A stretch of DNA of 64,000 bases from Lachnospiraceae bacterium (GCA_017431345.1 JAFRLH010000006.1:34996-98995); one strand, 5' to 3'. Shown: positions 34,862-45,342, counted from the first letter of the stretch. Notes: generated by a model not told the origin, from the sequence alone. Program-made: numbers and translations.

Positions 34862-36856
34862 TTACAGGGCGCCTTCCTGCGTCATCTGCAGGATGGTATC
34901 CTTCACCCGTTCTTTTGCTTCCTCTACCGTACAGTCTGTCAGCTGCGCACCGGCAATACTCAGATGTCCGCCGCCGCCCAGGCGTTCCATGATCAGCTGT
35001 ACATTCACTTCATCGATCGATCTCGCGCTGATATATACCTTGCCGTTGTACGGCGTGAATACGAACGACGCCCTCACGCCGATAATATCCAGCATGTCAT
35101 TCGCTGCCTGCGCACCTATGACTGTGGGGCTTTCCACACCATCCGGCCTGCAGACGCCGATCGCATAGTTATCCATGAACATCTCCGCATTGCTGACCGT
35201 GGCTGTTTTCACCCTGGTATCCTGCATGCGTTCACGGAAGAGCTTGCGCACCCTGGTAACGTCCGCGCCATGCCTTCTCAGGAACGCCGCCGCTTCGAAT
35301 GTCCTGACGCCTGTCTTTGCGAGGAAATTATCCGTATCCATCACGATCCCGGCGTAGATCGTCTCGGCTTCCAGCGGTTTGATGCGCATGCTGTCGCTGA
35401 AATACTGCAGTACTTCCGCGACCATCTCGCTGGCAGAGGACGCATACGGTTCGATATAGGAAAGCGTGGATTTCTTGATCGTCTCGCTGTTCTGTCTGTG
35501 ATGGTCGAGCACCACGATCGTTTCGGCTTTCTCCACCAGGGACGGGCATTCCGTATAGCTCTGGCGGTTCACATCCACCACGACCACCATCGTTCCCGGC
35601 GCCAGAAGGCTCTTCGCCTTCTCCGAATTGATAATGAGATCCTGCGGATAATCCGGGTTGTCCACGAAACGGTCTATGATCGGCCGCAGGGAAGACGTGA
35701 TCTCATTCATGACAATATGCGCGCTCTTCTGCATATGGACAGCCGCGCGGTAGATGCCGATCGCGGCGCCGAAGCAGTCCATGTCGGGCATCTGATGGCC
35801 CATGATGAGCACCTGCTCCTTGCCTGTCATCAGTTCCCTGAGCGCCTGGGCTTTGACCCTGGCCTTCACTCTGGTGGCCCGGCCTTCTTCCCGCTCTTTT
35901 TTCCCGCCGTAAAAGATGGTCTTTTCCGGCATTCTCACGACAGCCTGGTCGCCGCCGCGGCCGAGTGCGAGATTCATGGCGTTCTGCGCCGTCTCATCAT
36001 TTTTATCGAGCGTGCCCCTGCCTGTCGCCATGCTGATGCTCAGCGTAACGGCAGTCGTATTTCCGATGTTCAGTGTCTTTACGTCTTCCAGGATGGAGAA
36101 ATGATCCTCCATCGCGGCGTCCAGTCCTTTTTTCTGCATGAAAACGGAGTATTTGTCTTTTTCCACTTTGCGGATCTGCGCGTCGAACTGCCCGAAATAC
36201 CTGCTGAGCTTTCTCTCGATCAGCGCCGCCAGCAGGGACTGTCTGACCTGCTCCGTGCTGCCCATGACTTCTTCATAGTTGTCGATATATACCTGTCCGA
36301 TCACGGCCCGCTGGGCTTCCAGTTCTGCCAGGGTATTCAGATGCAGGGTCTCATCGAACAGGAAGATCGAATACATGCCCGTTCTTTCCGAGATCAGCTG
36401 GATATCGAACTGATAGGCCCTGTCCCGCCATTTAATATGCTCCGTGCGTTTTATGCCGGCTTCCGGCAGTTTCTTGCAGAGCCCCGGACACATCTGTTCA
36501 ATGGAAAAGGAATCCTCTTCTTCCGGCAGCAGGGCTTCGAACTCCCTGTTCACCCAGAGCACCTCGCCCTTGTTGCCGATAATGCAGTACGGCCGCGGCA
36601 GGGACATCAGTCTTTCATACTGATTCGTCACGAATTCCGTGCCGAATTCGATCAGTTCGCCTTCCACCTGCCTCCGCCAGGAAAGCATCCACCAGACGAG
36701 GAAAGCGCCATAGCAGCCGGTGATCACGCCGGCTATGAGTCCCGCATACGGATTGATCCATGTCATCAGCACGATCAGCACTATCATAAGGGGCAGCAGA
36801 TACAGCGGCCAATGCAGCGACTGCCTCAGCTTTCCCTGGATCCTGTTGTCACTCAT
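34862..36856 (-). CDS. gdpP: Cyclic-di-AMP phosphodiesterase GdpP (YybT)
   Basis: GdpP degrades c-di-AMP, which controls potassium and turgor in Gram-positive bacteria. The 664 residues have two N-terminal membrane helices (about 15-60), a PAS-like domain (CIIGNKGEVLWVNREF) and a degenerate GGDEF domain (ALGRGGDQAVVR). The DHH domain has metal-binding MGHQMPDMDCFG, VVVDVNR and VVLDHHRQ, and the DHHA1 tail ends with GGGGHLSIAGAQL. ATG 36856 follows GGAGGAGAGCATC and overlaps the end of the clpX-like gene by eight bases. Confidence 0.95.
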   Translation of the reverse strand: MSDNRIQGKLRQSLHWPLYLLPLMIVLIVLMTWINPYAGLIAGVITGCYGAFLVWWMLSWRRQVEGELIEFGTEFVTNQYERLMSLPRPYCIIGNKGEVLWVNREFEALLPEEEDSFSIEQMCPGLCKKLPEAGIKRTEHIKWRDRAYQFDIQLISERTGMYSIFLFDETLHLNTLAELEAQRAVIGQVYIDNYEEVMGSTEQVRQSLLAALIERKLSRYFGQFDAQIRKVEKDKYSVFMQKKGLDAAMEDHFSILEDVKTLNIGNTTAVTLSISMATGRGTLDKNDETAQNAMNLALGRGGDQAVVRMPEKTIFYGGKKEREEGRATRVKARVKAQALRELMTGKEQVLIMGHQMPDMDCFGAAIGIYRAAVHMQKSAHIVMNEITSSLRPIIDRFVDNPDYPQDLIINSEKAKSLLAPGTMVVVVDVNRQSYTECPSLVEKAETIVVLDHHRQNSETIKKSTLSYIEPYASSASEMVAEVLQYFSDSMRIKPLEAETIYAGIVMDTDNFLAKTGVRTFEAAAFLRRHGADVTRVRKLFRERMQDTRVKTATVSNAEMFMDNYAIGVCRPDGVESPTVIGAQAANDMLDIIGVRASFVFTPYNGKVYISARSIDEVNVQLIMERLGGGGHLSIAGAQLTDCTVEEAKERVKDTILQMTQEGAL

Positions 36857-38462
36857 GATGCTCTCCTCCCGGAAGCGCAAGCTGTCCTCTGAATTCTATT
36901 CCGGGGCCGCCTTTCCCCCGCAGGTAATCTGCTGTTATGATCACTCTTCCGATATTGGGATCCTTCGGTATTTCATACATGATATCGAGCATGAACTCCT
37001 CGATGACAGCCCTGAGCGCTCTGGCGCCGGTATCCTGCTCCAGCGCCTTTTCCGCAATGACTTCCAGGGCGCCGTCTTCGAATACCAGATCGACTTCATC
37101 CATGGAAAGCAGCTTTTTGTACTGTTTCAGGATGGCGTTCTTCGGTTCCTGCAGGATGCGGATCAGGAATTCCTTATCCAGCGGCTTCAGGGTGACGACC
37201 ACCGGCAGTCTCCCCAGGAATTCCGGGATCATGCCGAATTTTCGGAGATCTTCCGTCTTCACCTGGCTGAGGATCTCCTCTTCGCTCTCCAGCCCTTTCA
37301 GCCTCCCGCCGAAGCCCATCGAACTGTTCTTTGTCAGCCGTTCTCTGATCACGTCGGTCAGATCCGGAAATGCGCCGCCGCAGATGAACAGGATGTTGCC
37401 CGTATCCATCGTTGCCATCGGCACCATGCCGTTCTTGCTGCCGGCGCCTACCGGAACATCCACGCGGCTTCCTTCCAGCAGCTTTAAGAGCTCCTGCTGG
37501 ACGGATTCCCCGCTCACATCCCTGGTGTTCGTATGCAGTTTCTTCGCGATCTTGTCTATTTCATCGATGAATACGATGCCTGTCTCGGCTTTGTCCACGT
37601 CATTGTCCGCCGCGGCAAGGAGCTTTGAAAGCACGCTTTCGATATCGTCTCCGATATAACCCGCTTCCGTAAGCGAGGTGGCGTCGGCAATGGCAAGCGG
37701 TACATTCAGGAGCTTTGCCAGCGTCTGCACAAGGTATGTCTTTCCGCTCCCCGTCGGTCCGATCAGCATCATATTGGATTTCCTGATCTCGATCCCGTCG
37801 GTATTATCCGCAAGGATTCTTTTATAGTGGTTGTAGACCGCAACGGAAATGGATTTCTTCGCCATTTCCTGCCCGACCACGTACTCATCCAGCATGGCTT
37901 TGATCTTATGCGGCGCAGGAACATCCTTCATGGTGAAATCCGGTTTTTTGTTTTCGGTGCGTTTCTTTACTTTCTGGCGCTCGGGGATCTGCATGCCGAA
38001 CGGGCCCATCTGGGTCAGGTCGATCATCCTGACATTGATCCTGGGTCCCCCGTCCTTTTTCTTCTTTTTCTTTTCGGACGCATCTCCCGGTCCTTCGTCC
38101 CCGCCGTCCGGAACGCCTTCCACGGTCTGTTCTTCCGCATCTGCAGGCGCGGGCCGGCCGTCTTCAGCAGACAAAACGGTCTCTGTACCGGCAGCTTCCT
38201 CATCGCCGCCGTCTTCTTCCGTTTCCCCGTTTCCGTTCATTCCGCCGGGCATAAAACCGCTCAGCATGTCAAAAGGCAGCCCCTGTCCGGACAGGAACGG
38301 GGTGAGCATGGGCATGCTGTCGATCGCTTTCTGAATGCAGTCATTGCATACACAGATCCCTTCCGCCAGGCGGATCATTTTCCCTGCCTTGCTCTGCGGT
38401 CTGCGGCAGATATTGCAGACGTCTTCATATTCCTGATTATGATTGTTGTTGTCTTCGTTCAT
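36849..38462 (-). CDS. clpX: ClpX-family AAA+ ATPase with acidic insertion
   Basis: The 537-residue protein has an N-terminal zinc domain (CNIC...CNDC, about residues 17-43). A long acidic linker (about 75-145) ends in a Lys run. The AAA+ module follows: Walker A GPTGSGKT, pore loop GYIG, Walker B VFIDEID, a sensor region and the C-terminal domain (TGARALRAVIEE). MGF in SSMGFGG occupies the place of the IGF ClpP-binding loop, so ClpP partnership is plausible. The RKH loop reads GSKNG, so substrate choice may differ. It is longer than standard ClpX (~420) and may be a second ClpX-type unfoldase. ATG 38462 has GGAG five bases upstream. Confidence 0.85.
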   Translation of the reverse strand: MNEDNNNHNQEYEDVCNICRRPQSKAGKMIRLAEGICVCNDCIQKAIDSMPMLTPFLSGQGLPFDMLSGFMPGGMNGNGETEEDGGDEEAAGTETVLSAEDGRPAPADAEEQTVEGVPDGGDEGPGDASEKKKKKKDGGPRINVRMIDLTQMGPFGMQIPERQKVKKRTENKKPDFTMKDVPAPHKIKAMLDEYVVGQEMAKKSISVAVYNHYKRILADNTDGIEIRKSNMMLIGPTGSGKTYLVQTLAKLLNVPLAIADATSLTEAGYIGDDIESVLSKLLAAADNDVDKAETGIVFIDEIDKIAKKLHTNTRDVSGESVQQELLKLLEGSRVDVPVGAGSKNGMVPMATMDTGNILFICGGAFPDLTDVIRERLTKNSSMGFGGRLKGLESEEEILSQVKTEDLRKFGMIPEFLGRLPVVVTLKPLDKEFLIRILQEPKNAILKQYKKLLSMDEVDLVFEDGALEVIAEKALEQDTGARALRAVIEEFMLDIMYEIPKDPNIGRVIITADYLRGKGGPGIEFRGQLALPGGEHHE

Positions 38463-38590
38463 TGCGTCTCCGTTGACCGTTTTCCTATGGATCAAACACA
38501 AAATCTATCTATGTATCATATCAGAATTATGGCCTTCCTTCAATAGCGGAAATGCGGCCGCCTGCGCCGGCCGGATCCCTGCGGGACCGG

Positions 38591-38615
38591 AAAAGAGCCG
38601 GCATAAAGCCGGCTC
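38591..38615 (-). terminator. Terminator of the giant surface-protein gene
   Basis: On the minus strand GAGCCGGC and GCCGGCTC form a perfect eight-pair stem with a five-base loop and a TTTT tail (38591-38594), 15 bases after the stop. Confidence 0.7.
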
Positions 38616-38629
38616 CGTGCATACAGTTC

Positions 38630-41600
38630 TTATCTTTTTCTGTTGGAATACATGGCCAGGCCGGCTGTCAGCGCACCTGCCGCTGCAAGGATCATGATCC
38701 AGAACCGGAGGTTCGACGGATCCCCGGTCTTCGGGGTACTCTTTCCGCCGCTTCCGCCCGGGCTGTCATTCTCCTTTCCCTTTCCTTCCCGGCTCTCCCT
38801 TGTCTTCCCGGTCTCTGCGGCTGTGGTCTCCGTTTCCGCCGGCGTGCTCTCTTCGGGGGTCTCTGTCTCCGTTACAGTTTCTGTCTCTGTTTCCGTTTCC
38901 GTCTCCGTCTCTTTCTCCTCTTCCGGATACTTTACGGTCTGCTCTTCATCTTTCAGATCCGCATGGACTGCGACCGTACTGTTTTCCAGGATCAGCTCTT
39001 CGAATACAGTGACGGACGCCGTGACCAGTTCCGTTTCCTTAAAGGAGAATTCCAGCGCCGTTTCCCCGAAAGAGGCTTCCGGCACAAAAGTCACCGAAGC
39101 GCGGATCTCCTCGCCGTTCTCCCGTTTCATGCTCTCGCCGGTTTCCTGGTTCATCAGGACGCCGGAAAGTATATATTCCTTCCCGGGGATGAGATTGGAA
39201 TACGTTACAGTATCAATGATTCTCATTTCTTCCTGGCGTACACCGGTATGGTTTCCCGACGCCGCATCCTTTGCCGTCGTCCTGATCTCCGGAATATATA
39301 CCGACTGCTCTGTATCGCTCAGATCTTCATGGGATCCGAGTTTGTCCTCGCCGGAAAAGAGTTCTTCAAACACAACGATCGTGCTCCCCGAAAGCGCGGC
39401 GGCATCCAGGCCGAATTCCAGGGTCACGCTTCCGTCCGGGGCATCCGCCGTAAACTCCGTCTGCGCGGACACTTCCTTATCGCGGACCAGCAGCGGTTTT
39501 CCGTCTGCGGCATTCATCAGTTTTCCGCGGACTGTATAGGTCTCTCCGGGCGTCAGGTTCGTATAAAGCACAGTATCTGTCACGGCTGCATTTTCCGCGG
39601 CAAGCATATTTTCGGTACCGGACAGTTTATCCTTCGCCTGCGTCCTGATCTCCGGATAGGAGACCGACTGGTCTCTGTCGGTAAGATCCTCATGGACCGC
39701 CACTTCTATATCCCCACTGTACATTTTTTCAAAAGCCACAACGGTTTCTCCCTGCACCAGTTCGCCGGGGAAGGTAAACTGCAGTTCGCATGCGCCGGAA
39801 GAATTCTCCGGTGTAAAGGTCTTCTCTGCCGTGACCGGTGTTCCGTCCGCAAACGTCAGGGGCGTTCCGTCGGACTTCTTCATAAGTGTTCCCTTTACGG
39901 TATATTCTTTTCCCGGCGTCAGTCCGATATAGCTTACACTGTCTGTTACCGTAACAGTCTTTTCCGAAGCATTTCCTTCGTGACGTCCGGTAACGCCGTC
40001 CGCTGCTTCCGTATGCATGTCGGATACGGATACGGTCTGCTCGGGATCACCGAGATCCCTGTGTTCTGCGGTCAGCGTCCCTTCCGCGTTTTCATCTGTT
40101 ATATGACGCAGTTCTTCAAACACTACATACCCCGCGTCCGTCCTGCCGGCAAGCGAAAATGCATATTTCATCTCCCTGCTGCCGTCTTCGGTCTCCGCAG
40201 TGAATTCCTCCCGCAGAGAGACCGGTGCTCCGTTTTCCGTCACGGGTTCTCCGCTGTCTTTGCTCATTAGCGTTCCCAGGATCGCATAGCGTTCTCCGGG
40301 CTGCAGATGATCATAGACCACCGTATCGACAATGACAGCATCTTCCCCCTTTGAAAGCGTATGCGTTCCGTTCATCCCGCAGACCGCAGTCGTTCTGATC
40401 TGCGGGAACCAGACGGTCTGTGATTTGTCGTTCAGATCGGCATGCACTGCGACCGGATGACCGTCGGTGCTTACGGTCTCAAAGGCGGTGATCTTCCTTC
40501 CTGTCAGCGTCAAATTCCTGAAGGTGAACGACAGAACGACCGACCCGTCCGGTTCCTGCGGTGTATGGACAGCCTGCGCAGTCACAGGTTCTCCCGCGTC
40601 ATCCGTCAGCGGTTCACCGGTTTCCTGATCCATCAGTACGCCGTCGAAGCAGTATTCCCGTCCGGGGACCAGATTTTTATAAGTCACCTCATCCGAAATC
40701 TGCAGTTCTTCCCGGAAGAATGTCACCTGCTCCTTCGTTTCCGCTTCATATGCATGAGTCTCGATCGCAGGCACATGGACCGTCTGCGCCTCCTCTTCAG
40801 GATCTTCGTGAACGGCCAGCACGGTCCCGTCCTTTGAGAGCGATTCAAATACGACCAGGTCATGACCGGCATATCCGGATGCATCAAAGGAAAATGTTAC
40901 AGGCACGGATCCGTCCGCTTCATTCGGAACAAAGGTCTTCTCTGCCGTCACTGTCTGTCCGTTCACCTTCACGGCTTCTCCGGACGCTTTGTCCATCAGC
41001 GTTCCGGAAAGTCTGTATTTTTCTCCCGCACAGAGATTGGCGAAGGAAACAGTGTCGTTGATCACTGCATTTTCCGATGCGCAAAGGATATTCAGACCGG
41101 TCTCCGGGTCGGCAGCCTGCGTTCCGATCCTGCAGAAATGGATGGTCTGGTCCTCATCTTCTTTGTCTTTATGTTCCGCAGCAGGCTTCCCGTTTTCGGG
41201 AACGTTCCCATTCTCATCCGCTTCATAGACTTCTTCAAAGAAGACCACATCTTTTCCTGCCAGTCCGGACGCATCAAACGTAACAGATGTTTTTATTGTG
41301 CCGAAGGAAGTATCTGCCTTAAAACGCTTTTCGGAGGAAACTGCATTTCCTTCTCCGTCTGTCACTTTCTCTCCGGTCTCTTTTTCAACAAGCGCTGTAA
41401 CGAGCACATAGCGTTTTCCTTCCTCCAGCCTTGCGTATGTAACGGTATCCGTCAGCGTCACAGTACCGTCGGCTGCAGCATACGTGCTTCCGTTCCCGGC
41501 CTGGGCCTGTGTTCCGATCACCGGTCCGCCATCATTCTCGATCGAAGAAAGATCGACAATGACAGCGCCCTGATACACACGGTCGCTCTCGATCGTGAAC

Positions 41601-44600
41601 ACATCTTCCCACATCTTCAATCCTTCATTTGCACTGCACGGAAGTTCTTCGATGTGATAGGTATCATAGGGGAGCGCCCCCGCATTGTCGTCGACCGGCA
41701 CACCGGTCCCGTCGGCTTTGATTCCGAACCAGAGCCCTGCGGAAGGATCTCCGTTTGTTTTATCTCCCGCATTCGTCTTTACGCTGTGCTTTACTTTTGC
41801 GGAACTGTAACGGCCGTTCTTATCTGTCATGACAATATGGCTCTCGCCTGTCGTCAGCGATGTGATCCGGAACGGAACATTCGCCATGCCCCGCTGTGAT
41901 CCCGACCGGATCTTTCTGAGGGTGATATCATTTCGGATCACCTGCTCTTCTACTGCTTCCCTGCCGGTCAGATCGACCATCTGGCCGTCCTTCGTGATGG
42001 AAAACGTCCGCTTATAGGATAAAGAGGGGTATTCAACGGGAGACAGATATCCTTCCGGTGCAGCGATCTCGCGGATCTCATAGGTCCCGCAGGCCAGCGC
42101 ATGATCCTCCGTCTGTGCGATCCCGTTCTTTCCTGTCACAACAGTGAGCACTCTGCTGCCGGGCTTTATTTCCTTCTCATATTTTCCGTCTCCGTCTGCA
42201 TCCGTATAAACCGATGCTTTTGAACGGTTCACGATCTCAAACACTGCCCCGGCCAGCGACGCCCCGCCGAGCGGCGTATTTTTTCCGGTCTCCCGGTCAG
42301 TCTTTCCGATCTTTACGCCGCCCCGGAAAATATCATCTTTCCTTTCCAGCGCAATCGTCTTTCCCGCATCGGTTTTCTTTATTTCAAAAGGAAGATCCCC
42401 TGTTTTGAATCTTCCGTACGGAGCGGTGCGCTCACGCAGGATATAGCTGCCTTCCGTCAGCGCCCTGTCAGCCGTCTTTGCCGTACCGTCCGCGCCGATC
42501 GTAAGGCCGCTTACGACAACATCTCCTTTCTTATAGCTGAATCCGTCCTGATTATCGATATCCGCTGCTGCCAGAATGTCAAACACCGCCCCGGCAATGG
42601 GAGAATCGCCCTGCATGACCGGCTTTCCGGAATCCGCATCCAGCTTCAGGAGACTGACCGGTACGAAAAAGGCTGTGTTGGTCTCCGTATGCCGGTTCTT
42701 TCCGCCTGCTATCTTCAGATCCACCGTCCTGTACTCTGCCAGATAGCCGGCCGGGGAAAGGATCTCTGTCAGCTTGTAGCTGCCTTCCGGCAGATGCGTG
42801 ATGCGGGCATATCCGTCTGCGCCGGTCGTAATGATCCCGGCAGCATCGATATCGCCCCGGATCCCGTTCGCGGAAGAAGGAATGACTGCTTCTCCGTTCT
42901 GTGTCAGTCTGAATTTTGCGCCGCGCAGCGGCTTCCCGGATCCTGCAGCCTCCTTTTTTAATTCCAGATCTCCGTAATTCGGATGATCATACGCCTCCAG
43001 GCTGATCTCGTCTGCTGTCTGACGGCTTCCTGCTGCTGCGATCTCCGTAGTCTTCGTCCCATCCGCATTTTCCTTTTCCAGAATCCGGACTGCGATTCCC
43101 GGACCGGGAGCAGTCTTGCCGCAGCATTTGAAATACATTCCCTCTGTCCTGTAATCTTTATTCCCGGCTGTTTCTGTTACCGCAAGCGTACCCAGCGGGA
43201 TGACATACTGTCCGTTCACTGCATAAACGGCCGCACTGTCAATGCGGTGCGCCGCATCGAGCACGGCGGAATAATACAGCTTTCCTCCGGAATTGCCCGG
43301 CAGGGTCTGAATGGTCCAGCTGCCTGCCCGGGTACCTGCCTGCGCCTCCTGATAAGTTCCATAATCCGCTTTGTAATAGTCGAGCCGGAAGCGGATGCCT
43401 GACAGATCCATGCCTTCCGGCGGAGCGCCGTCTGCCGTGAGAATATCGTATTTTCCGATCCTGACCAGGACAAGATATAGCGGAACATCTTCCGTCTGCA
43501 GCGTATTGCTTCCTGCCGACAATTTCACAGGGTGGATCTCTTTCGAAAGCTGATAGCCTTTCCCCGCTTTGATCTCTTTTACATAAACGGTCTTCCCGAT
43601 ATATTCCGGGCTGAGCTCTGTCTCCGGACTGCTGCCGTCTGCCCCGCACGTCAGGACTGCGATCCTGTTCTTATCCCCGGACGCATCCGCTTCTTCTGCA
43701 TAGACAGCATACTGTGTCCCCTCCAGCGAGTACATACTGTTGTTCCGGACTATTTCCGCGTAGGCTTCACTGTCCTCGGACACGGATTTGGAGATCACTA
43801 GCGCTGTGGTGTTTGTCCATTCCACCGTAAAGGACGCCTCCCGGTCTCCGGTAAAGCTTTCTACACAGATCACCGGCTGGTAGTGATCGCCGGACGGCGC
43901 CGAACCGGCGTCCAGCAGATAAGCCTGCAGATCCTTCGTATACTTTCCCTTCGCCTTGACTGTCCAGGTCTTCTCCATCTCTCCGGCATGGGCCAGCGGC
44001 GCGGTAAAATAAAACGCAGTGCCTGCTTCGATCGTCACCTTTGTCGATCCGTCCGATTCTTTTGAGCTTTCGCCGGTATCGGCGTTGTGATAAGTGACAT
44101 ATTTCGGCAGTGTGATCTTAATACTGTTTCCTTCATCTGCTTTAAAAACATTTTCCGGCGTCTGCTGATAATCAGCGCCGTCCGGAACAGATGCTTTCAG
44201 TTCCTCTTTCTTAAAAGATATCTTTGCGTCCGGGATCGACGGCATGGAATCGGCATAGTCGATCAGCGCCTTGACCGCCGCTTTGCCCTTGCTGTTGATG
44301 CAGTATGTCCAGTCATCACTGCCATAAAGCTTCGCTGCCGCCCAGTGGACAATACCGTACTGCTCATTTTCCGAATATCCGGTATTTCCTTTCTGCGCAA
44401 AGAAACAGTCGTCACCGGACATGGAGGGCGTGCCGTAATAAACGACTTTCGCCAGCTCTTTGCTGTCCTTGTATTCCTTGACGCCGACTTTTGAAAAGGA
44501 ACCGTCCGGCCCCGGGAACCGCGGTTCCACGCAGTAGGCGTCCTGATCGATCTTATTCCCGTCGTTGTCTTTAAAAGAAACATGATAGCGGCCGGTAGAA

Positions 44601-45241
44601 CCTTCGCCGACATCGCCGAAGCCGACCCACTGCGTACGGTTGATCTTTGCGCTGGTGTGGTAATCCGGCGTCGGCACTGCCTTCATCATCGCCCGCCCGC
44701 GCTTCAGGGACGGCGTCTCTGTCTCCGCCGGCGCGGGCTGTATTTCCGCCGGCTGTATTCCGGCAGATCCGGTTTCCGGCGCTGATGTCTCTGCCTGCTG
44801 TGTCTCAGGGGAAGATGTACCGGCGTCCTCCGGCTGCGTTTCCGCAGCCGTCCGGTCCGCCGTCTCCCTTTCCTCCTCTGCGGAAGATGAGGGTTCTTCT
44901 TCAGTACTTTCCGTTCCTCCTGCTTCCTTTTCTGTTTCCCCCGGCGTTTCCGCTTCCGCGGTTTCCTGTGTTTCTCCTTTCTCTGCAGTCTCCCGCTCCG
45001 TTTCCGGCGGGGCGTCCGCTTCCTCCGTTTCCGCGGAGACTTCCTTTTCTGCCGTTTCCGGCTCCGTTTCCGGCGGGGTCTCCGTTTCCCCGATCGTCTC
45101 TGTCTCCGCAGTTTCGGTCATCTCTGCTGCGCTCCCGGCGAGCATCAGGGAATACGTCTCTGCCGGCGCAGAAAGCGTCATTATCACTGCAGCGGTCAAA
45201 GCGGCCGCCCAAACATGGATCGTTCGTTTTTTCCTTTTCAT
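38630..45241 (-). CDS. Giant VaFE/Cna-B-repeat surface protein with sortase signal
   Basis: The 2203-residue secreted protein has a signal peptide (about 1-27) and a Glu/Thr-rich stalk (about 40-175). An adhesin-like head (about 190-330) has YCVEPRFPGPDG and IVHWAAAKLYG blocks recalling TQXA-type thioester domains. Several Cna-B/SpaA-type modules (LELKKEAAGSGKPLRGAKFRL and similar) follow. At least seven VaFE repeats come next, each opening like PEIRTQAKD and closing VVFEEL. A TETETE stalk and the sorting signal TPKTGD-hydrophobic-SNRKR end the protein. Cna-B and VaFE modules usually form internal isopeptide bonds, making rigid fibres. The likely role is adhesion. No sortase or pilin genes lie beside it. 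Confidence 0.9.
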   Translation of the reverse strand: MKRKKRTIHVWAAALTAAVIMTLSAPAETYSLMLAGSAAEMTETAETETIGETETPPETEPETAEKEVSAETEEADAPPETERETAEKGETQETAEAETPGETEKEAGGTESTEEEPSSSAEEERETADRTAAETQPEDAGTSSPETQQAETSAPETGSAGIQPAEIQPAPAETETPSLKRGRAMMKAVPTPDYHTSAKINRTQWVGFGDVGEGSTGRYHVSFKDNDGNKIDQDAYCVEPRFPGPDGSFSKVGVKEYKDSKELAKVVYYGTPSMSGDDCFFAQKGNTGYSENEQYGIVHWAAAKLYGSDDWTYCINSKGKAAVKALIDYADSMPSIPDAKISFKKEELKASVPDGADYQQTPENVFKADEGNSIKITLPKYVTYHNADTGESSKESDGSTKVTIEAGTAFYFTAPLAHAGEMEKTWTVKAKGKYTKDLQAYLLDAGSAPSGDHYQPVICVESFTGDREASFTVEWTNTTALVISKSVSEDSEAYAEIVRNNSMYSLEGTQYAVYAEEADASGDKNRIAVLTCGADGSSPETELSPEYIGKTVYVKEIKAGKGYQLSKEIHPVKLSAGSNTLQTEDVPLYLVLVRIGKYDILTADGAPPEGMDLSGIRFRLDYYKADYGTYQEAQAGTRAGSWTIQTLPGNSGGKLYYSAVLDAAHRIDSAAVYAVNGQYVIPLGTLAVTETAGNKDYRTEGMYFKCCGKTAPGPGIAVRILEKENADGTKTTEIAAAGSRQTADEISLEAYDHPNYGDLELKKEAAGSGKPLRGAKFRLTQNGEAVIPSSANGIRGDIDAAGIITTGADGYARITHLPEGSYKLTEILSPAGYLAEYRTVDLKIAGGKNRHTETNTAFFVPVSLLKLDADSGKPVMQGDSPIAGAVFDILAAADIDNQDGFSYKKGDVVVSGLTIGADGTAKTADRALTEGSYILRERTAPYGRFKTGDLPFEIKKTDAGKTIALERKDDIFRGGVKIGKTDRETGKNTPLGGASLAGAVFEIVNRSKASVYTDADGDGKYEKEIKPGSRVLTVVTGKNGIAQTEDHALACGTYEIREIAAPEGYLSPVEYPSLSYKRTFSITKDGQMVDLTGREAVEEQVIRNDITLRKIRSGSQRGMANVPFRITSLTTGESHIVMTDKNGRYSSAKVKHSVKTNAGDKTNGDPSAGLWFGIKADGTGVPVDDNAGALPYDTYHIEELPCSANEGLKMWEDVFTIESDRVYQGAVIVDLSSIENDGGPVIGTQAQAGNGSTYAAADGTVTLTDTVTYARLEEGKRYVLVTALVEKETGEKVTDGEGNAVSSEKRFKADTSFGTIKTSVTFDASGLAGKDVVFFEEVYEADENGNVPENGKPAAEHKDKEDEDQTIHFCRIGTQAADPETGLNILCASENAVINDTVSFANLCAGEKYRLSGTLMDKASGEAVKVNGQTVTAEKTFVPNEADGSVPVTFSFDASGYAGHDLVVFESLSKDGTVLAVHEDPEEEAQTVHVPAIETHAYEAETKEQVTFFREELQISDEVTYKNLVPGREYCFDGVLMDQETGEPLTDDAGEPVTAQAVHTPQEPDGSVVLSFTFRNLTLTGRKITAFETVSTDGHPVAVHADLNDKSQTVWFPQIRTTAVCGMNGTHTLSKGEDAVIVDTVVYDHLQPGERYAILGTLMSKDSGEPVTENGAPVSLREEFTAETEDGSREMKYAFSLAGRTDAGYVVFEELRHITDENAEGTLTAEHRDLGDPEQTVSVSDMHTEAADGVTGRHEGNASEKTVTVTDSVSYIGLTPGKEYTVKGTLMKKSDGTPLTFADGTPVTAEKTFTPENSSGACELQFTFPGELVQGETVVAFEKMYSGDIEVAVHEDLTDRDQSVSYPEIRTQAKDKLSGTENMLAAENAAVTDTVLYTNLTPGETYTVRGKLMNAADGKPLLVRDKEVSAQTEFTADAPDGSVTLEFGLDAAALSGSTIVVFEELFSGEDKLGSHEDLSDTEQSVYIPEIRTTAKDAASGNHTGVRQEEMRIIDTVTYSNLIPGKEYILSGVLMNQETGESMKRENGEEIRASVTFVPEASFGETALEFSFKETELVTASVTVFEELILENSTVAVHADLKDEEQTVKYPEEEKETETETETETETVTETETPEESTPAETETTAAETGKTRESREGKGKENDSPGGSGGKSTPKTGDPSNLRFWIMILAAAGALTAGLAMYSNRKR

Positions 45242-45342
45242 CTTCCTTCCTTTCTTTGCTGTCGTTAATATCTATATGAAAGGTCTCCGACCTGTTGTTT
45301 TCCGTACTGTTTCCTGCTACAAAACCGCGTGATTATATAAGG

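Noticed and set aside
34448-36892. 814-codon open frame on the plus strand
   Set aside because: It is antisense to rplI and gdpP, both unmistakable, and its protein is rich in His/Arg/Asp in the pattern typical of reversed coding sequence.
38552-40270. 572-codon open frame on the plus strand
   Set aside because: Antisense to the VaFE repeats; its own repeats merely mirror those of the real gene.
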